A stretch of DNA of 46,180 nt from Bacteroidaceae bacterium (GCA_024398665.1 JAKSIS010000014.1:1-46180), one strand, 5' to 3'. Shown: positions 18,667 to 29,090, numbered from the stretch's first letter. The notes: generated by a model not told the origin, from the letters alone. Numbers and translations are program-made.

Positions 18667-20085
18667 CTATTTTTTTCTCTTTCTGAACAGGAACAGCGTT
18701 GCCGCAATGAACAGAACTGTCAGAATTCCAAGCGTTATCATTGTGGCGTTCATGCTCTTCGGGGCGAATCCAAGAAGCAGAAGCACCGGGAATCCCAGAA
18801 TCATGGCCGGAATGTTCTGCAGCACCAGATTGTTGGCGGCCGGAGTCTCGTAGCGCGGGTCAATCTCACGCAGCAGAATCATACCGTTGCTGGCTGTACC
18901 GGTAAGCATTCCGAACATTGAGAAGAAACCTTCATACTTGTAGTCCGGATATATCTTGAATGACACCCAGCGGATATAGGCGAATGTGACTATAGCACCC
19001 ACAACGCATACGATTGTCAGCGGCACCCAGATTGACTTCAGGTTCTCGAAACTGATGGCTGCCGTACCGGCAACGATCATTATGTCAAAGCATGTTCCGC
19101 TCACGCGGTTAAGAAGGAAGTTGTTCAGATATTCACGGTTCATCAGCCCGACCTTGCGCAGCCACTGGATAATGATCTTGACCAGCGAACCGAACAGAAT
19201 GCCCCAGAAGAAATTGAATCCGTAGACAAGCGGCTTGAGTGTCTTCTCGCCGAAATTGCCAAGATCAAGATTTCCTATTCCGGTCATCAGCAGATATACA
19301 AGGAAATAGGTCAGCAGAACAATTGAAACGACAATCGTCATCTTGTCGACCGATTCGGAATGGGGCAGTTCGTTCTCCTGCTCATAATCATTCAGGGTAT
19401 GGCGTGCTGACATCTCCTCATCTGTGATCTGCAGTTTCTTCTTCTTGTTGAGTATGTTCATGTAAATGACGCCCACAACACTTCCCACAAGGAATCCGAT
19501 GGCTGCAATTGACAGGCCGAAGTCAATTCCCTGGAAGTTTATTCCCTGTTCGCCTGCACCTATCTGGTATATTGTGCCGAAATTCAGCGCCTGACCGGGA
19601 CCCTGTCCGTAGCCCATGGGCAGCAGCAGTCCGCTTGAATAGAATATGTCACGTCCTGCATCAGGATTGCGCCACCACAGGAACATGGGAATTGTAACGA
19701 TAAGCCCTATTATGCCCTGGACAATATATGTGGCTATGGTCAGGGTTCCGGTATCGATGACGGTGCGGGTGTTTGACCGGTTCGATGTCTGTGCGGACCT
19801 GAGCGACATTGCAATGAAACCCAGTGCCAGAGTATGGTATGTGACCGTTTCCATGACCTTCTTGTCAATGAGCGTGTCAAAAGACGGCAGCAGTTTGAAC
19901 AGCAGTATTATGAGACCGCCAAGAAGTGCTGACGGTATCAGGCTGCGGCGCATGATCTTCACCTTGCGGCGAATTACGTTTCCGGCCAGAACGGCAACGG
20001 CTACAATGAAGAACTGAAGAAGGGTATGCCACACCTCGGGGGTGGCGAAAGACGTGACAGCTATGCCGTTTGATGACAAAAACAT
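18667..20085 (-). CDS. Sodium:glutamate symporter (GltS/ESS)-like membrane transporter
   Basis: The 472-residue protein has about twelve hydrophobic segments. The GYGQGPGQALNFG stretch near residue 160 resembles the glycine-rich re-entrant loop of the ESS (GltS) family. A second loop, GMLTGTASNGMILLREIDP, occupies the matching position in the C-terminal half, consistent with an inverted-repeat transporter. A cytoplasmic charged linker (KKKKLQITDEE) separates the halves. The likely role is sodium-coupled uptake of glutamate or a related dicarboxylate. The substrate is inferred from family only. The start at 20085 is used because the longer TTG frame begins at a -7-like element (TAAATTCG, 20128-20121). 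mutS follows. Confidence 0.75.
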   Translation of the reverse strand: MFLSSNGIAVTSFATPEVWHTLLQFFIVAVAVLAGNVIRRKVKIMRRSLIPSALLGGLIILLFKLLPSFDTLIDKKVMETVTYHTLALGFIAMSLRSAQTSNRSNTRTVIDTGTLTIATYIVQGIIGLIVTIPMFLWWRNPDAGRDIFYSSGLLLPMGYGQGPGQALNFGTIYQIGAGEQGINFQGIDFGLSIAAIGFLVGSVVGVIYMNILNKKKKLQITDEEMSARHTLNDYEQENELPHSESVDKMTIVVSIVLLTYFLVYLLMTGIGNLDLGNFGEKTLKPLVYGFNFFWGILFGSLVKIIIQWLRKVGLMNREYLNNFLLNRVSGTCFDIMIVAGTAAISFENLKSIWVPLTIVCVVGAIVTFAYIRWVSFKIYPDYKYEGFFSMFGMLTGTASNGMILLREIDPRYETPAANNLVLQNIPAMILGFPVLLLLGFAPKSMNATMITLGILTVLFIAATLFLFRKRKK

Positions 20086-20155
20086 ATGAGAATCAGTCTG
20101 GGTTAGTGTACAATAATTTGCGAATTTAAGCAATTTTCATGAAAACAATGGCACT

Positions 20156-21178
20156 TCATAGCTTTGAAATGAATTCTTCAATGTCAGAATCACCTGTATT
20201 CCAGCTGGTGACAAACCTGACAATACTCTGCATGGGGCCGCATGGAGCCCATATTTCAAAGGTTGCGAACTTTGAAATGCGTTCTGCTTCAGAATCGGGA
20301 AGACAGAAGAACTGCTGGTTGGTAGGGGAATCGACATAAGGCCGGTATCCCTTTTCCACCATAGCCTGTTTCAGGCGCAGGGCCTGTCGGACTGCATTCC
20401 CGCATATTTCAGTGTACAGGTTGTCGGTGAACAGAGCCTCGAACTGTATACCCTGAAGACGTCCTTTCGCCATCATGGCACCATGCTGCTTGACATGGGT
20501 GAAGAAATGCGGCAGCAGTTCCGGACGTGTGCTCACAACGGCTTCACCGAACAGTGCTCCGCATTTCGTGCCGCCTATATAGAACACGTCACAAAGACGG
20601 GCTATGTCCTTGAGCGTGACATCAGGGGATGCTGCCAGACCGTAACCCAGGCGTGCTCCGTCCATATAAAGCGGTATTTTGAAGGTGTGGCACACACGGC
20701 TCAGGGACTCAAGTTCTTCAAGCGAATACAGTGTGCCCCATTCGGTCGGAAATGATATGTACAGCGCACCGGGCTGGACCATATGCCCGTGGTTTTCATC
20801 ATTATAAAAGTCTGACAGGTAGCGCTCCAGATCAGCTGCATCAACTTTTCCCTGATGGCCGGGAAGTGCCAGAACCTTGTGGCCCGATGATTCAACGGCA
20901 CCAGCCTCATGGCTGTTGATATGACCGGAATCGGCGGTCATGACGCCTTCATAACGGCGCAGAAGACCGTCTATCACGGTAGCGTTTGTCTGTGTTCCCC
21001 CAACTAGAAAATGCACCAGCGCACCGGGGCATCCGCAGGCTTCACGTATAAGGCCGGCCGCTTTGGCGCTGTACTCATCCAGACCGTAACCGGGCGTCTG
21101 CTCAAGATTGGTTTCAACAAGGCGCTGCATTACTTTGGGATGGGCGCCCTCCATATAGTCAGAATCGAAATGAAGCAT
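20156..21178 (-). CDS. ltaE: Low-specificity L-threonine aldolase (PLP-dependent)
   Basis: This fold-type I PLP enzyme cleaves L-threonine or allo-threonine to glycine and acetaldehyde. The 340-residue length matches. The N-terminus HFDSDYMEGAHPKVM is a variant of the family NDYxxGxHPxI opening. HFLVGGTQTN near residue 58 binds the cofactor phosphate. YMDGARLGYG near residue 170 holds the Asp and Arg. The Schiff-base lysine is in YIGGTKCGALFGEA near residue 200. A -7 element (TAAATTTG, 21208-21201) lies 22 nt upstream of the ATG. It is divergent from the DUF362 gene. Bases 20086-20155 hold only the transporter promoter region. Confidence 0.92.
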   Translation of the reverse strand: MLHFDSDYMEGAHPKVMQRLVETNLEQTPGYGLDEYSAKAAGLIREACGCPGALVHFLVGGTQTNATVIDGLLRRYEGVMTADSGHINSHEAGAVESSGHKVLALPGHQGKVDAADLERYLSDFYNDENHGHMVQPGALYISFPTEWGTLYSLEELESLSRVCHTFKIPLYMDGARLGYGLAASPDVTLKDIARLCDVFYIGGTKCGALFGEAVVSTRPELLPHFFTHVKQHGAMMAKGRLQGIQFEALFTDNLYTEICGNAVRQALRLKQAMVEKGYRPYVDSPTNQQFFCLPDSEAERISKFATFEIWAPCGPMQSIVRFVTSWNTGDSDIEEFISKL

Positions 21179-21200
21179 GATATTCCTGTATTTTTGAACG

Positions 21201-21208
21201 CAAATTTA
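21201..21208 (-). promoter_or_regulatory. -7 promoter element for the threonine aldolase gene
   Basis: The minus-strand bases read TAAATTTG, a full TAnnTTTG match, 22 nt before the ATG at 21178. On the other strand a near match, TATTTTCG (21231-21238), lies 25 nt before the DUF362 start, giving a compact divergent promoter region. Confidence 0.6.
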
Positions 21209-21263
21209 ACAATTATCCGTATGAAAAAAGTATTTTCGCAGAAGCATAACCCAACAAAAAGAC

Positions 21264-22379
21264 ATGGCATCGAAAGTATTCTTTACAAACCTCAGGACAG
21301 ACCCTGACCACCACCTTCTTTACAAACTTGAAAAACTGGTCAGAAAGGCCGGCATTGAAACAATAGACTTCAAGGACAAGTTCACAGCAGTCAAGATACA
21401 TTTCGGAGAACCTGGAAACATGGCCTACCTGCGCCCGGACTACGCTGCTGTCATTGTAAGAATCATCAGGGAACTGGGTGGAAAACCTTTCCTGACTGAC
21501 TGCAATACGCTTTATACCGGCGGGCGTTCAAATGCCCTGGACCATCAGGATACTGCAGCAAGACACGGATACACACCATTCAGTACCGGCGCCCAGGTCA
21601 TAATTGCAGACGGTCTGAAAGGTCTTGACTACATTGAAGTTCCTGTTGACGGCGAATATTGCAATGCCCCGAAGATTGGTGCCGCCATTGCCGAATCAGA
21701 CATTGTGATTTCAATAAATCATGTCAAAGGCCATGAAATGACAGGATTCGGCGGAGCGCTCAAGAATCTTGGCATGGGATGCGGAAGCGTGGCCGGCAAA
21801 AAGGAAATGCACAGCGCATCGAAACCGCGCATTGACCTGGATGCGTGCCGCGGGTGCGGACTGTGCGTGCGCAACTGTGCCAGCGGCGCCATCAGTCTGA
21901 AGGACCGCAAGGCGTTCATAGACTATTCCAGATGTGTGGGCTGCGGCCAGTGTGTGGCAACATGCCAGTGCAACGGTGCCATAGCCGACAACGACGAACA
22001 GCTGGATATACTGAACTGCAAGATAGCCGAATATGCCAAGGCTACACTCAAAGGAAAGCAGAACTTCCACATCAGCCTGATAATGGACGTTTCACCTGAA
22101 TGCGACTGCTGGTGCTACAATGACGCACCTGTAGTGCCCAACATTGGAATTGCGGCTTCATTCGATCCTGTCGCACTGGACTGCGCCTGCGCCGACTTGG
22201 TAAACAACGCACCGGTAATGCCGTCAGACAACGTGCTTGCCGCAAACAGGCAGCAGCACAGCCATGACCATGGCGACCACTGGCACATGATCCACCCGGA
22301 CACCAACTGGCGTTCATGCGTGGAACATGCTGAAAAGATTGGTATAGGAAGCCGTGATTACGAACTTCAAATTGTCTGA
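21264..22379 (+). CDS. DUF362 protein with two 4Fe-4S ferredoxin motifs
   Basis: This 371-residue protein combines a DUF362 domain with a ferredoxin insert at about residues 190-235. The insert contains two CxxCxxCxxxC-type clusters, CRGCGLCVRNC and CVGCGQCVATC, each expected to bind a 4Fe-4S centre. The DUF362 part includes NHVKGHEMTGFGGALKNLGMG, the family core. The C-terminus has a His-rich patch (QQHSHDHGDHWHMIH) that may bind metal. No signal peptide or Tat motif is seen, so it is cytosolic. It is probably an electron-transfer protein or redox enzyme; no substrate is established for the family. It lies upstream of leuS, which has its own promoter. Confidence 0.85.
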   Translation: MASKVFFTNLRTDPDHHLLYKLEKLVRKAGIETIDFKDKFTAVKIHFGEPGNMAYLRPDYAAVIVRIIRELGGKPFLTDCNTLYTGGRSNALDHQDTAARHGYTPFSTGAQVIIADGLKGLDYIEVPVDGEYCNAPKIGAAIAESDIVISINHVKGHEMTGFGGALKNLGMGCGSVAGKKEMHSASKPRIDLDACRGCGLCVRNCASGAISLKDRKAFIDYSRCVGCGQCVATCQCNGAIADNDEQLDILNCKIAEYAKATLKGKQNFHISLIMDVSPECDCWCYNDAPVVPNIGIAASFDPVALDCACADLVNNAPVMPSDNVLAANRQQHSHDHGDHWHMIHPDTNWRSCVEHAEKIGIGSRDYELQIV

Positions 22380-22402
22380 TTGGCTGAAATTGTGTACTTT
22401 TG
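22371..22402 (+). promoter_or_regulatory. Promoter for leuS-rdgB-porZ-like operon
   Basis: ATTG (22371-22374, one mismatch to TTTG) is followed after exactly 20 nt by TACTTTTG (22395-22402). The -33-like box lies at the end of the DUF362 coding sequence. The ATG at 22433 is 30 nt downstream. Longer frames starting at 22400 begin inside the -7 element and are rejected. Confidence 0.7.
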
Positions 22403-22432
22403 CGGACCAAAACAGATTTATATCTCCGCAAA

Positions 22433-25249
22433 ATGGAATACGATTTCAGAGCAATTGAGAAGAAGTGGCACGAAAAGTGGGCCGGCCAGGGTACCTATAA
22501 GGTAGTTGAAGACAGTTCAAGACCCAAGTATTATGTACTGAACATGTTCCCCTACCCGTCAGGGGCAGGACTTCATGTGGGGCACCCTCTGGGTTACATC
22601 GCATCAGACATCTATGCACGCTACAAGCGCCAGTGCGGGTTCAACGTACTGAATCCCATGGGTTATGACGCATACGGCCTGCCGGCAGAACAGTATGCCA
22701 TCCAGACCGGCCAGCATCCGGCTGTGACCACAGAAAAGAACATTGCCCGCTACCGCGAACAGCTGGACAAGATAGGTTTCTCTTTTGACTGGGACCGTGA
22801 AGTCCGCACCTGCGAACCCGGCTACTACCACTGGACACAGTGGGCCTTCCAGAAAATGTTCGGTTCATACTACTGCAACAAGTGCCAGTGCGCACAGCCA
22901 ATAGAGAAACTGATCCAGCATTTTGAGAAGCAGGGCACAGCCGGCCTTGACGTGGCATGCAGTGAAGAACTGACGTTTTCACCGGCGGAATGGAACGCCA
23001 TGGATGAGAAACGCAAGTCCGATGTTCTCATGAACTACCGCATAGCCTACCAGGGTGAGACCATGGTGAACTGGTGCGCAGGCCTGGGTACCGTTCTTGC
23101 AAACGATGAAGTTGTTGAAGGCGTTTCGGTACGCGGCGGTTTCCCCGTTGAACAGAAGAAGATGCGCCAGTGGTGCCTGCGCGTATCGGCTTATGCACAG
23201 CGCCTGCTTGACGGTCTTGACACTATTGACTGGTCCGATTCCATAAAGGAGACACAGCGCAACTGGATTGGCCGCTCTGAAGGAACGGAAATGCAGTTCA
23301 AGGTCAAGGACAGTGACATTGAGTTCACCATATTCACAACACGTGCCGACACCATTTTCGGCGTGACATTCATGGTTCTGGCTCCTGAAAGCGAACTGGT
23401 CGCACAGCTCACTACAGCTGCTCAGAAGGCCGATGTCGATGCATACGTTGCTGCTGTAAGGAAGCGCACCGAACGCGAACGCATTGCTGACCGCAAGGTC
23501 ACCGGCGTATTCAGCGGCAGCTACGCAATCAATCCGCTGACCGGTGAATCCATTCCCGTATGGATAAGCGACTACGTGCTGGCAGGTTACGGAACCGGAG
23601 CCATCATGGCCGTTCCCGCACATGACAGCCGCGACTACGCCTTTGCAAAGCATTTCGGCCTTGAAATACGCCCGCTCATTGAAGGCTGCGATGTCAGTGA
23701 AGAGAGTTTCGATGCCAAGGAGGGCATCATGATGAATTCAGCAAACGCTGAACTCAACCTGAACGGCCTTACCGTAAAGGAAAGCATTGCCGCAACAAAG
23801 AGATACGTTACGGAAAAGGGTATTGGCCGTGTCAAGGTCAACTACCGTCTGCGTGACGCCATATTCAGCCGCCAGCGCTACTGGGGCGAACCGTTCCCTG
23901 TATATTATAAAAACGGTATCCCCACCATGCTTCCTGAAGAGTGTCTGCCGCTGCAGCTCCCTGAAATCAAGGACTACAAACCGACAGAAAGCGGTGAACC
24001 GCCACTTGGCCACGCCACAGAATGGGCTTTCGATACAAAGAGCAACAAGGTGGTTTCCAAGTCACTCATTGACAATGTCACCGTATTCCCGCTGGAACTG
24101 AACACCATGCCGGGCTTTGCCGGTTCATCGGCCTACTATCTGCGTTACATGGACCCCAAAAACGACAATGCCCTTGTAAGCGCCCAGGCAGACAATTACT
24201 GGAAATGCGTTGACCTGTATCTGGGCGGCAGCGAACATGCTACCGGTCACCTTATATATTCCCGCTTCTGGAACAAGTTCCTCAAGGATCTTGGCGTGAG
24301 CGTTGTTGAAGAGCCGTTTGCAAAGCTCATAAACCAGGGCATGATACAGGGCCGCAGCAATTTCGTATACCGCATCAAGGACACCAACACATTCGTCTCA
24401 CTTGGACTGAAGAACCAGTATGACACCACTCCCATTCATGTTGACGTGAACATTGTAAGCGGTGACGTTCTTGATGTTGAGGCCTTCAAGGCATGGCGGC
24501 CGGAATATGAGACAGCTGAATTCATACTTGAAGACGGCAGATACATATGCGGTTGGGCCGTTGAAAAGATGTCAAAGTCCATGTTTAACGTTGTCAATCC
24601 CGATGTGATCATAGAAAAGTACGGTGCTGACACCCTGCGCATGTATGAAATGTTCCTGGGCCCGCTTGAACAGTCAAAGCCGTGGGACACCAACGGAATA
24701 GACGGCTGTCACCGTTTCATACGCAAGATGTGGACACTGTTCACTGACCGCGACGGCAGTCTCAAGATATCCGATGACGCTCCATCTAAGGAAGAACTCA
24801 AATCAATACACAAGCTCATAAAGAAAGTCACTGAAGACATTGAGGCATTCTCATTCAACACTTCAATAGCTGCTTTCATGATCTGTGTCAATGAACTCTC
24901 ACAGCTCAAGTGCAACAAGCGCCAGGTGCTGACTGACCTTGTAAAGCTTATCGCTCCATTTGCTCCTTTCATTGCCGAAGAACTTTGGGAGGCACTTGGA
25001 AACAGCACAACCGTATGTGATGCCAAGTGGCCCGAATTCAATGAAGATTATCTGAAGGAGGACAGCATAACCTATTCCATTTCTTTCAACGGAAAGACAC
25101 GTTTCACCATGGACTTTGCCGCCGATGCCTCACAGGATGAAATCCAGGCAGCCGTACTTGCCAATGAAAAGGCTCAAAGCTACATTGACGGCAAACCCAT
25201 ACGCAAGGTCATTGTGGTTCCGCGCAAGATAGTGAATATTGTACTGTAA
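22433..25249 (+). CDS. leuS: Leucyl-tRNA synthetase
   Basis: LeuRS charges tRNA-Leu in the cytosol. The 938-residue protein begins [16 protein letters not shown], the usual bacterial start. The class I HIGH motif reads HVGHPLGY near residue 45. The CP1 editing domain contains AVPAHDSRD near residue 395, with the Asp used in proofreading. [10 protein letters not shown] is near residue 700. The anticodon-binding domain follows and ends with the LeuRS C-terminal domain. rdgB starts 4 nt after the stop, so leuS heads a three-gene operon. Confidence 0.98.
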   Translation: MEYDFRAIEKKWHEKWAGQGTYKVVEDSSRPKYYVLNMFPYPSGAGLHVGHPLGYIASDIYARYKRQCGFNVLNPMGYDAYGLPAEQYAIQTGQHPAVTTEKNIARYREQLDKIGFSFDWDREVRTCEPGYYHWTQWAFQKMFGSYYCNKCQCAQPIEKLIQHFEKQGTAGLDVACSEELTFSPAEWNAMDEKRKSDVLMNYRIAYQGETMVNWCAGLGTVLANDEVVEGVSVRGGFPVEQKKMRQWCLRVSAYAQRLLDGLDTIDWSDSIKETQRNWIGRSEGTEMQFKVKDSDIEFTIFTTRADTIFGVTFMVLAPESELVAQLTTAAQKADVDAYVAAVRKRTERERIADRKVTGVFSGSYAINPLTGESIPVWISDYVLAGYGTGAIMAVPAHDSRDYAFAKHFGLEIRPLIEGCDVSEESFDAKEGIMMNSANAELNLNGLTVKESIAATKRYVTEKGIGRVKVNYRLRDAIFSRQRYWGEPFPVYYKNGIPTMLPEECLPLQLPEIKDYKPTESGEPPLGHATEWAFDTKSNKVVSKSLIDNVTVFPLELNTMPGFAGSSAYYLRYMDPKNDNALVSAQADNYWKCVDLYLGGSEHATGHLIYSRFWNKFLKDLGVSVVEEPFAKLINQGMIQGRSNFVYRIKDTNTFVSLGLKNQYDTTPIHVDVNIVSGDVLDVEAFKAWRPEYETAEFILEDGRYICGWAVEKMSKSMFNVVNPDVIIEKYGADTLRMYEMFLGPLEQSKPWDTNGIDGCHRFIRKMWTLFTDRDGSLKISDDAPSKEELKSIHKLIKKVTEDIEAFSFNTSIAAFMICVNELSQLKCNKRQVLTDLVKLIAPFAPFIAEELWEALGNSTTVCDAKWPEFNEDYLKEDSITYSISFNGKTRFTMDFAADASQDEIQAAVLANEKAQSYIDGKPIRKVIVVPRKIVNIVL

Positions 25250-25253
25250 GTAT

Positions 25254-25826
25254 ATGGAACTGGTTTTCGCCACCAATAACGCACACAAGCTGGAAGAGGT
25301 CCGCCAGATACTGGGCAGCCGTTACCGGATACTCTCGCTTGCAGACATAGGGTGTCATGAAGACATTCCCGAAACAGCCGGTACTTTTCAGGGAAACGCC
25401 CTTCAGAAAGCACGTTTCGTCAAGGAACGCTACGGATATGACTGCTTTGCCGATGACACCGGACTTGAAGTGGCTGCACTTGGCGGAGAACCCGGTGTCC
25501 GTTCGGCACGTTATGCCGGAGACCATGATTCCAATGCCAATATGGACAAGCTGCTCAGGGAACTTGAAGAAAAAACTGACCGCAGCGCACAATTTCGGAC
25601 AGTTATTGCGTTAATACTTAACGGACAGGAAGTTCTGTTTGAGGGAATTGTCAAGGGAAGAATAGCAGCTGAGCGTCATGGAAATGGCGGATTCGGATAT
25701 GATCCGCTTTTCATTCCTGACGGATATGATGAGACTTTCTCTGAAATGGGACCGGAAAGCAAGAACCTGATAAGTCACAGGGGACGCGCCGTAAGGAAAC
25801 TGACAGACTATCTTAACAGCTTATGA
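25254..25826 (+). CDS. rdgB: Non-canonical purine NTP pyrophosphatase (RdgB/HAM1)
   Basis: RdgB hydrolyses dITP, dXTP and related nucleotides to monophosphates, keeping deaminated purines out of DNA. The 190-residue protein starts [15 protein letters not shown], with the family signature FATNNxHKxxE. [25 protein letters not shown] near residue 65 holds the catalytic acidic residues. [10 protein letters not shown] near residue 150 and SHRGRA near the C-terminus complete the active site. The start lies 4 nt after leuS. The stop overlaps the next gene by 4 nt (ATGA), so translation is coupled. An upstream in-frame start inside leuS (25239) is less likely. Confidence 0.96.
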   Translation: MELVFATNNAHKLEEVRQILGSRYRILSLADIGCHEDIPETAGTFQGNALQKARFVKERYGYDCFADDTGLEVAALGGEPGVRSARYAGDHDSNANMDKLLRELEEKTDRSAQFRTVIALILNGQEVLFEGIVKGRIAAERHGNGGFGYDPLFIPDGYDETFSEMGPESKNLISHRGRAVRKLTDYLNSL

Positions 25827-28138
25827 TCAACAGAATCAGAAAAGGGAGCATTGCTGCAATGATTGCGGTAATGCTCCTTTTGTCTTTTACATATGCATTT
25901 GCAGGAATTCCTGTAGGAACGTGGCGCAGCCATCAGGCTTATCATGACGCTTCTTTTTCAACAAGAGCGTTCGGTCAGATATTCGTGCTCAGTGACGGGT
26001 CACTCTATTCATATGATCCGCAGGACAATGCCGTATACACATATGACAAAGTTGGAGGCCTGAGTGATACTGACATTTCATATATGGCATACTGTGAAAA
26101 GGAGAATGCGCTTGTGCTCATCTACTCCAACGCTGACATCGATGTTCTGTACGATGACATGACTGTGTACAATTTCACTGATTTCAAAAATTTCGAAACA
26201 GGTGACAAGACAGTCAACGGGATAACTGTAAAAGATGACATCATATATCTGTCAAGCAGTTACGGACTTGTCGCCTTCAATGTCGGCAAACTTGAGATTT
26301 CAGCATCATACATATTCGATTCACCTGTTCTGACATGCACGTTTCTTGGCGATTCCATATTGTGTGGAACTGAAAACGGAATATACGTTTCAAAAACAGA
26401 CAATAATCTCCTTGACAAATCCAGCTGGAAAATGTTCAGGGATATAAAATTCATTGATCTGTTTACATTTGACGGCAGACTCATGGGACGTTCATATGAC
26501 AGAAGGATATGGACTATTGACAGAAATACAGCGGCTTTGAAGAATGTGATGGACCATGTTACTGACCTTTCAGTTACATCAGACCGTCTTGTTCTTGTTC
26601 AGGATACTGCAGTAAATATCTATTCTTCTCTTGACAGTTCACTTTCTGTTACGTTCAAAGGAGAAAATGTAAGACATGTACTGTATGAAAACAATTCATT
26701 TTGGATAAGTCGTGGCAGACTTGGTATTTCTGAATTTGAAATAAGTGATTCATCTGTCACATGTAAAGTTTCCGGTATATTGCCTGACAGTCCGCGCAGA
26801 AAATGGTTCCACAGCGTTTCCTGGCCAAGTCAGGAAAAGATGCTGGCAATTTCAGGAACACAGAACTATTCTGGAATAGATTATCCTGGAACAGTAATGA
26901 TTTACGAAAATGGAAGATGGAATTACCTTGAAGATGACATATCAGGTAAAACTGGATTAAAATATATCAATCTTACTGAAGCTGTACAGGATCCTTATGA
27001 TGATGACCATTATTTCATAGGTTCGGCAAGACAGGGTGTGTATGAATTCAATGACGGCAAGTTCATAAGAAACTACAATTTCAACAACAGCGGACTTACA
27101 ACAATCATTCCTGAACATCCTTATGATTTTGTAAGTGTCAGCACTTTACAGTATGACAGGAACGGAAATCTTTGGATGGCGAACAATGAAGTTGACACAA
27201 TCATAAAAATACTCAAGACTGATGGAAAGTGGACAGGTCTGTATTACAGTGACATTGCAGGACTGCCTACTTTAAGACAGATGAAATTTGACAAAAACGG
27301 ATATGTCTGGATCAATTCTTCAAGGTATAATCCTGGAATGATATGCATTGACTGGAATGGTACACTTGAAAAGAATTCTGATGACAGAATAAGGTTTTCA
27401 GGTTCTTCATTTACAAATCAGGACGGAACAACACAAATCATTTCGGATATTTCATGTTATGAATTTGACCTGAACGGTGAAATGTGGATAGGTACCAATA
27501 TTGGTATATTTGTCCTGAAAGATCCGAACAGTTTCATTTCTGACAGCAAACCTGTGTTTGAAAGGGTCAAAATTCCAAGAAATGACGGAACCGGACTTGC
27601 CGATTATCTGTTTGACGGAGTATATGTTACATCAATGTACATTGATCAGGGAAACAGAAAATGGATAGGTACTCTCAACAATGGAGTATTCCTTATAAGT
27701 GATGACGGACTTGAAACAATAGAACACTTCACTACTGAAAACAGTCCGTTACCGTCAGACTATATTCTCAGTATATCGGAAAACGGCGCTGACGGTTCCA
27801 TTTTCATTGGTACGAACCTTGGTCTTATAGAATATGGCGGAACAGCCAGAGACCCTGAAAACAGCCTTAGAAAGTCAGATATTTCAGTATACCCGAATCC
27901 TGTTATGCCAGGTTATGAAGGTTATGTCACAATTACAGGTCTTACTGAAAAAAGTACAGTAAGAATAATTGGAACTGACGGACAGCTGGTATGCCAGGGA
28001 GTTTCAAATGGAGGTTCTTTCAGTTGGAATCTGTGCACATCCAAAGGAGAGACGGTTTCATCAGGTATCTATCATGCCATAGTGACGGATTCAGAAAACA
28101 GTACAAGTGAAAGCGTATCGATTACAGTTATCAGATAA
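25823..28138 (+). CDS. PorZ-like beta-propeller protein (type IX secretion-associated family)
   Basis: A 771-residue exported protein with a signal peptide at residues 1-27. The sequence then contains repeated propeller-like blades such as [31 protein letters not shown] and [12 protein letters not shown], the pattern of two-component-regulator propellers. The N-terminal segment beginning [11 protein letters not shown] is typical of the PorZ N-terminal propeller. The last ~80 residues ([13 protein letters not shown] onward) resemble a C-terminal T9SS-type beta-sandwich. Porphyromonas PorZ belongs to the attachment complex that anchors T9SS cargo; length and domain order agree. No other T9SS gene is in this window. 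The gene is markedly AT-richer than leuS (22 of 60 G+C in one sampled line, against 36 of 60 in leuS). Confidence 0.7.
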   Translation: MINRIRKGSIAAMIAVMLLLSFTYAFAGIPVGTWRSHQAYHDASFSTRAFGQIFVLSDGSLYSYDPQDNAVYTYDKVGGLSDTDISYMAYCEKENALVLIYSNADIDVLYDDMTVYNFTDFKNFETGDKTVNGITVKDDIIYLSSSYGLVAFNVGKLEISASYIFDSPVLTCTFLGDSILCGTENGIYVSKTDNNLLDKSSWKMFRDIKFIDLFTFDGRLMGRSYDRRIWTIDRNTAALKNVMDHVTDLSVTSDRLVLVQDTAVNIYSSLDSSLSVTFKGENVRHVLYENNSFWISRGRLGISEFEISDSSVTCKVSGILPDSPRRKWFHSVSWPSQEKMLAISGTQNYSGIDYPGTVMIYENGRWNYLEDDISGKTGLKYINLTEAVQDPYDDDHYFIGSARQGVYEFNDGKFIRNYNFNNSGLTTIIPEHPYDFVSVSTLQYDRNGNLWMANNEVDTIIKILKTDGKWTGLYYSDIAGLPTLRQMKFDKNGYVWINSSRYNPGMICIDWNGTLEKNSDDRIRFSGSSFTNQDGTTQIISDISCYEFDLNGEMWIGTNIGIFVLKDPNSFISDSKPVFERVKIPRNDGTGLADYLFDGVYVTSMYIDQGNRKWIGTLNNGVFLISDDGLETIEHFTTENSPLPSDYILSISENGADGSIFIGTNLGLIEYGGTARDPENSLRKSDISVYPNPVMPGYEGYVTITGLTEKSTVRIIGTDGQLVCQGVSNGGSFSWNLCTSKGETVSSGIYHAIVTDSENSTSESVSITVIR

Positions 28139-28544
28139 TATCATATATCTGTTTTTAATTTATTGAAATTGTATTGTTATTGTTTATGTCCTGTTGAAAC
28201 TGTTGATATCTTTTCAAATTAAAGTTATCATTTTATTTGAACGTTCAATTTACATTTAAATAACAGGTCAAATAACTTAAAATCAATACATTGTATTATT
28301 ATTAACAACAATGTTCATATTAATGTTCAAGTTATTTTCATGTTGAGACTTTTATGACAAGTCATTATTAAATAATCCTGTTTCAACACAGTTTTTCAAA
28401 AAATTGTTCCATGTGGAATCTTTCTGAAAAACAGCAAATATTGACTGGTCTTTTTTGAATCTTATTTTGAACAGTCTTTGATGTGTTTTTCAACAGCTTT
28501 TAATGTAAAATGCACTAATTTTACACAGTACAATACAATTCTGT
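28139..28544. other. 406-nt AT-rich non-coding region with repeated TGTTGA-type motifs
   Basis: By hand count 95 of 400 bases (28141-28540) are G or C, about 24%, against roughly 50-60% in sampled lines of nearby genes other than the PorZ-like one. No reading frame is supported. Five TGTTGA hexamers occur: plus strand at 28192, 28201 and 28341, and minus strand at 28380-28388 and 28487-28495. The 28192-28200 and 28380-28388 copies are exact 9-bp inverted repeats. A degenerate palindrome TGTTCCATGTGGAATC lies at 28405-28420. Near the right end TAATTTTA (about 28516-28523) may serve as the -7 element of the next gene. The role is unknown. Confidence 0.6.
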
Positions 28545-29090
28545 ATGAAGAAACTTGAAATTGATGAAATGGGCAGAATGGACTGTGAAGAATTCAAGTC
28601 AAGTGTCAAACTGCCGGTAAAAGTTATTCTGGACAATATCCGCAGCCTTTATAATGTAGGATCAGTTTTCAGGACGTCCGATGCTTTCAGAATAGATGAA
28701 ATAATACTTTGCGGAATTACCGCCACACCTGAAAATTCACTTGTTGAAATACATAAGACAGCTCTTGGTGCTGAAGAGACAGTCCGATGGCGTTATGAAA
28801 CGGACTGTCTGCAGGTTGTTAGGGATCTTGTATCATCAGGTTTTCAGGTAATAGCTGTTGAACAGGTCCGGGACAGTATAAAACTTGAACATTTCGTTGC
28901 TGAAAAAGGCATGAAATATGCTCTTGTATTCGGAAATGAAGTCAAGGGTATCAGCCAGCAGGTCGTGGATGAATGCTGTACGGCGCTTGAAATTCCACAG
29001 TTCGGAACCAAGCATTCGCTTAATGTGTCAGTTTCAGCCGGAATTGTAATTTGGGAAATGGCAAAACAGCTTGAAGAACTTTTGGATTAG
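28545..29090 (+). CDS. TrmH/SpoU-family (SPOUT) RNA 2'-O-methyltransferase
   Basis: The 181-residue protein has the three SPOUT motifs. Motif 1 is NIRSLYNVGSVFRTSDAF near residue 31, with the catalytic Arg. Motif 2 is ALVFGNEVKGI near residue 126. Motif 3 is IPQFGTKHSLNVSVSAGI near residue 148, which forms the SAM-binding trefoil knot. The short N-terminus, without an added RNA-binding domain, is like TrmL or small SpoU proteins. The modified RNA and position cannot be read from the sequence. Its stop overlaps the polA stop by 4 nt in a tail-to-tail arrangement. It lies directly right of the AT-rich gap. Confidence 0.9.
   Translation: MKKLEIDEMGRMDCEEFKSSVKLPVKVILDNIRSLYNVGSVFRTSDAFRIDEIILCGITATPENSLVEIHKTALGAEETVRWRYETDCLQVVRDLVSSGFQVIAVEQVRDSIKLEHFVAEKGMKYALVFGNEVKGISQQVVDECCTALEIPQFGTKHSLNVSVSAGIVIWEMAKQLEELLD

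Noticed and set aside
27121-27840. Two-component histidine kinase, suggested by the propeller repeats
   Set aside because: There is no transmembrane segment after the propeller and no kinase H/N/G boxes; the C-terminus is a secreted beta-sandwich.
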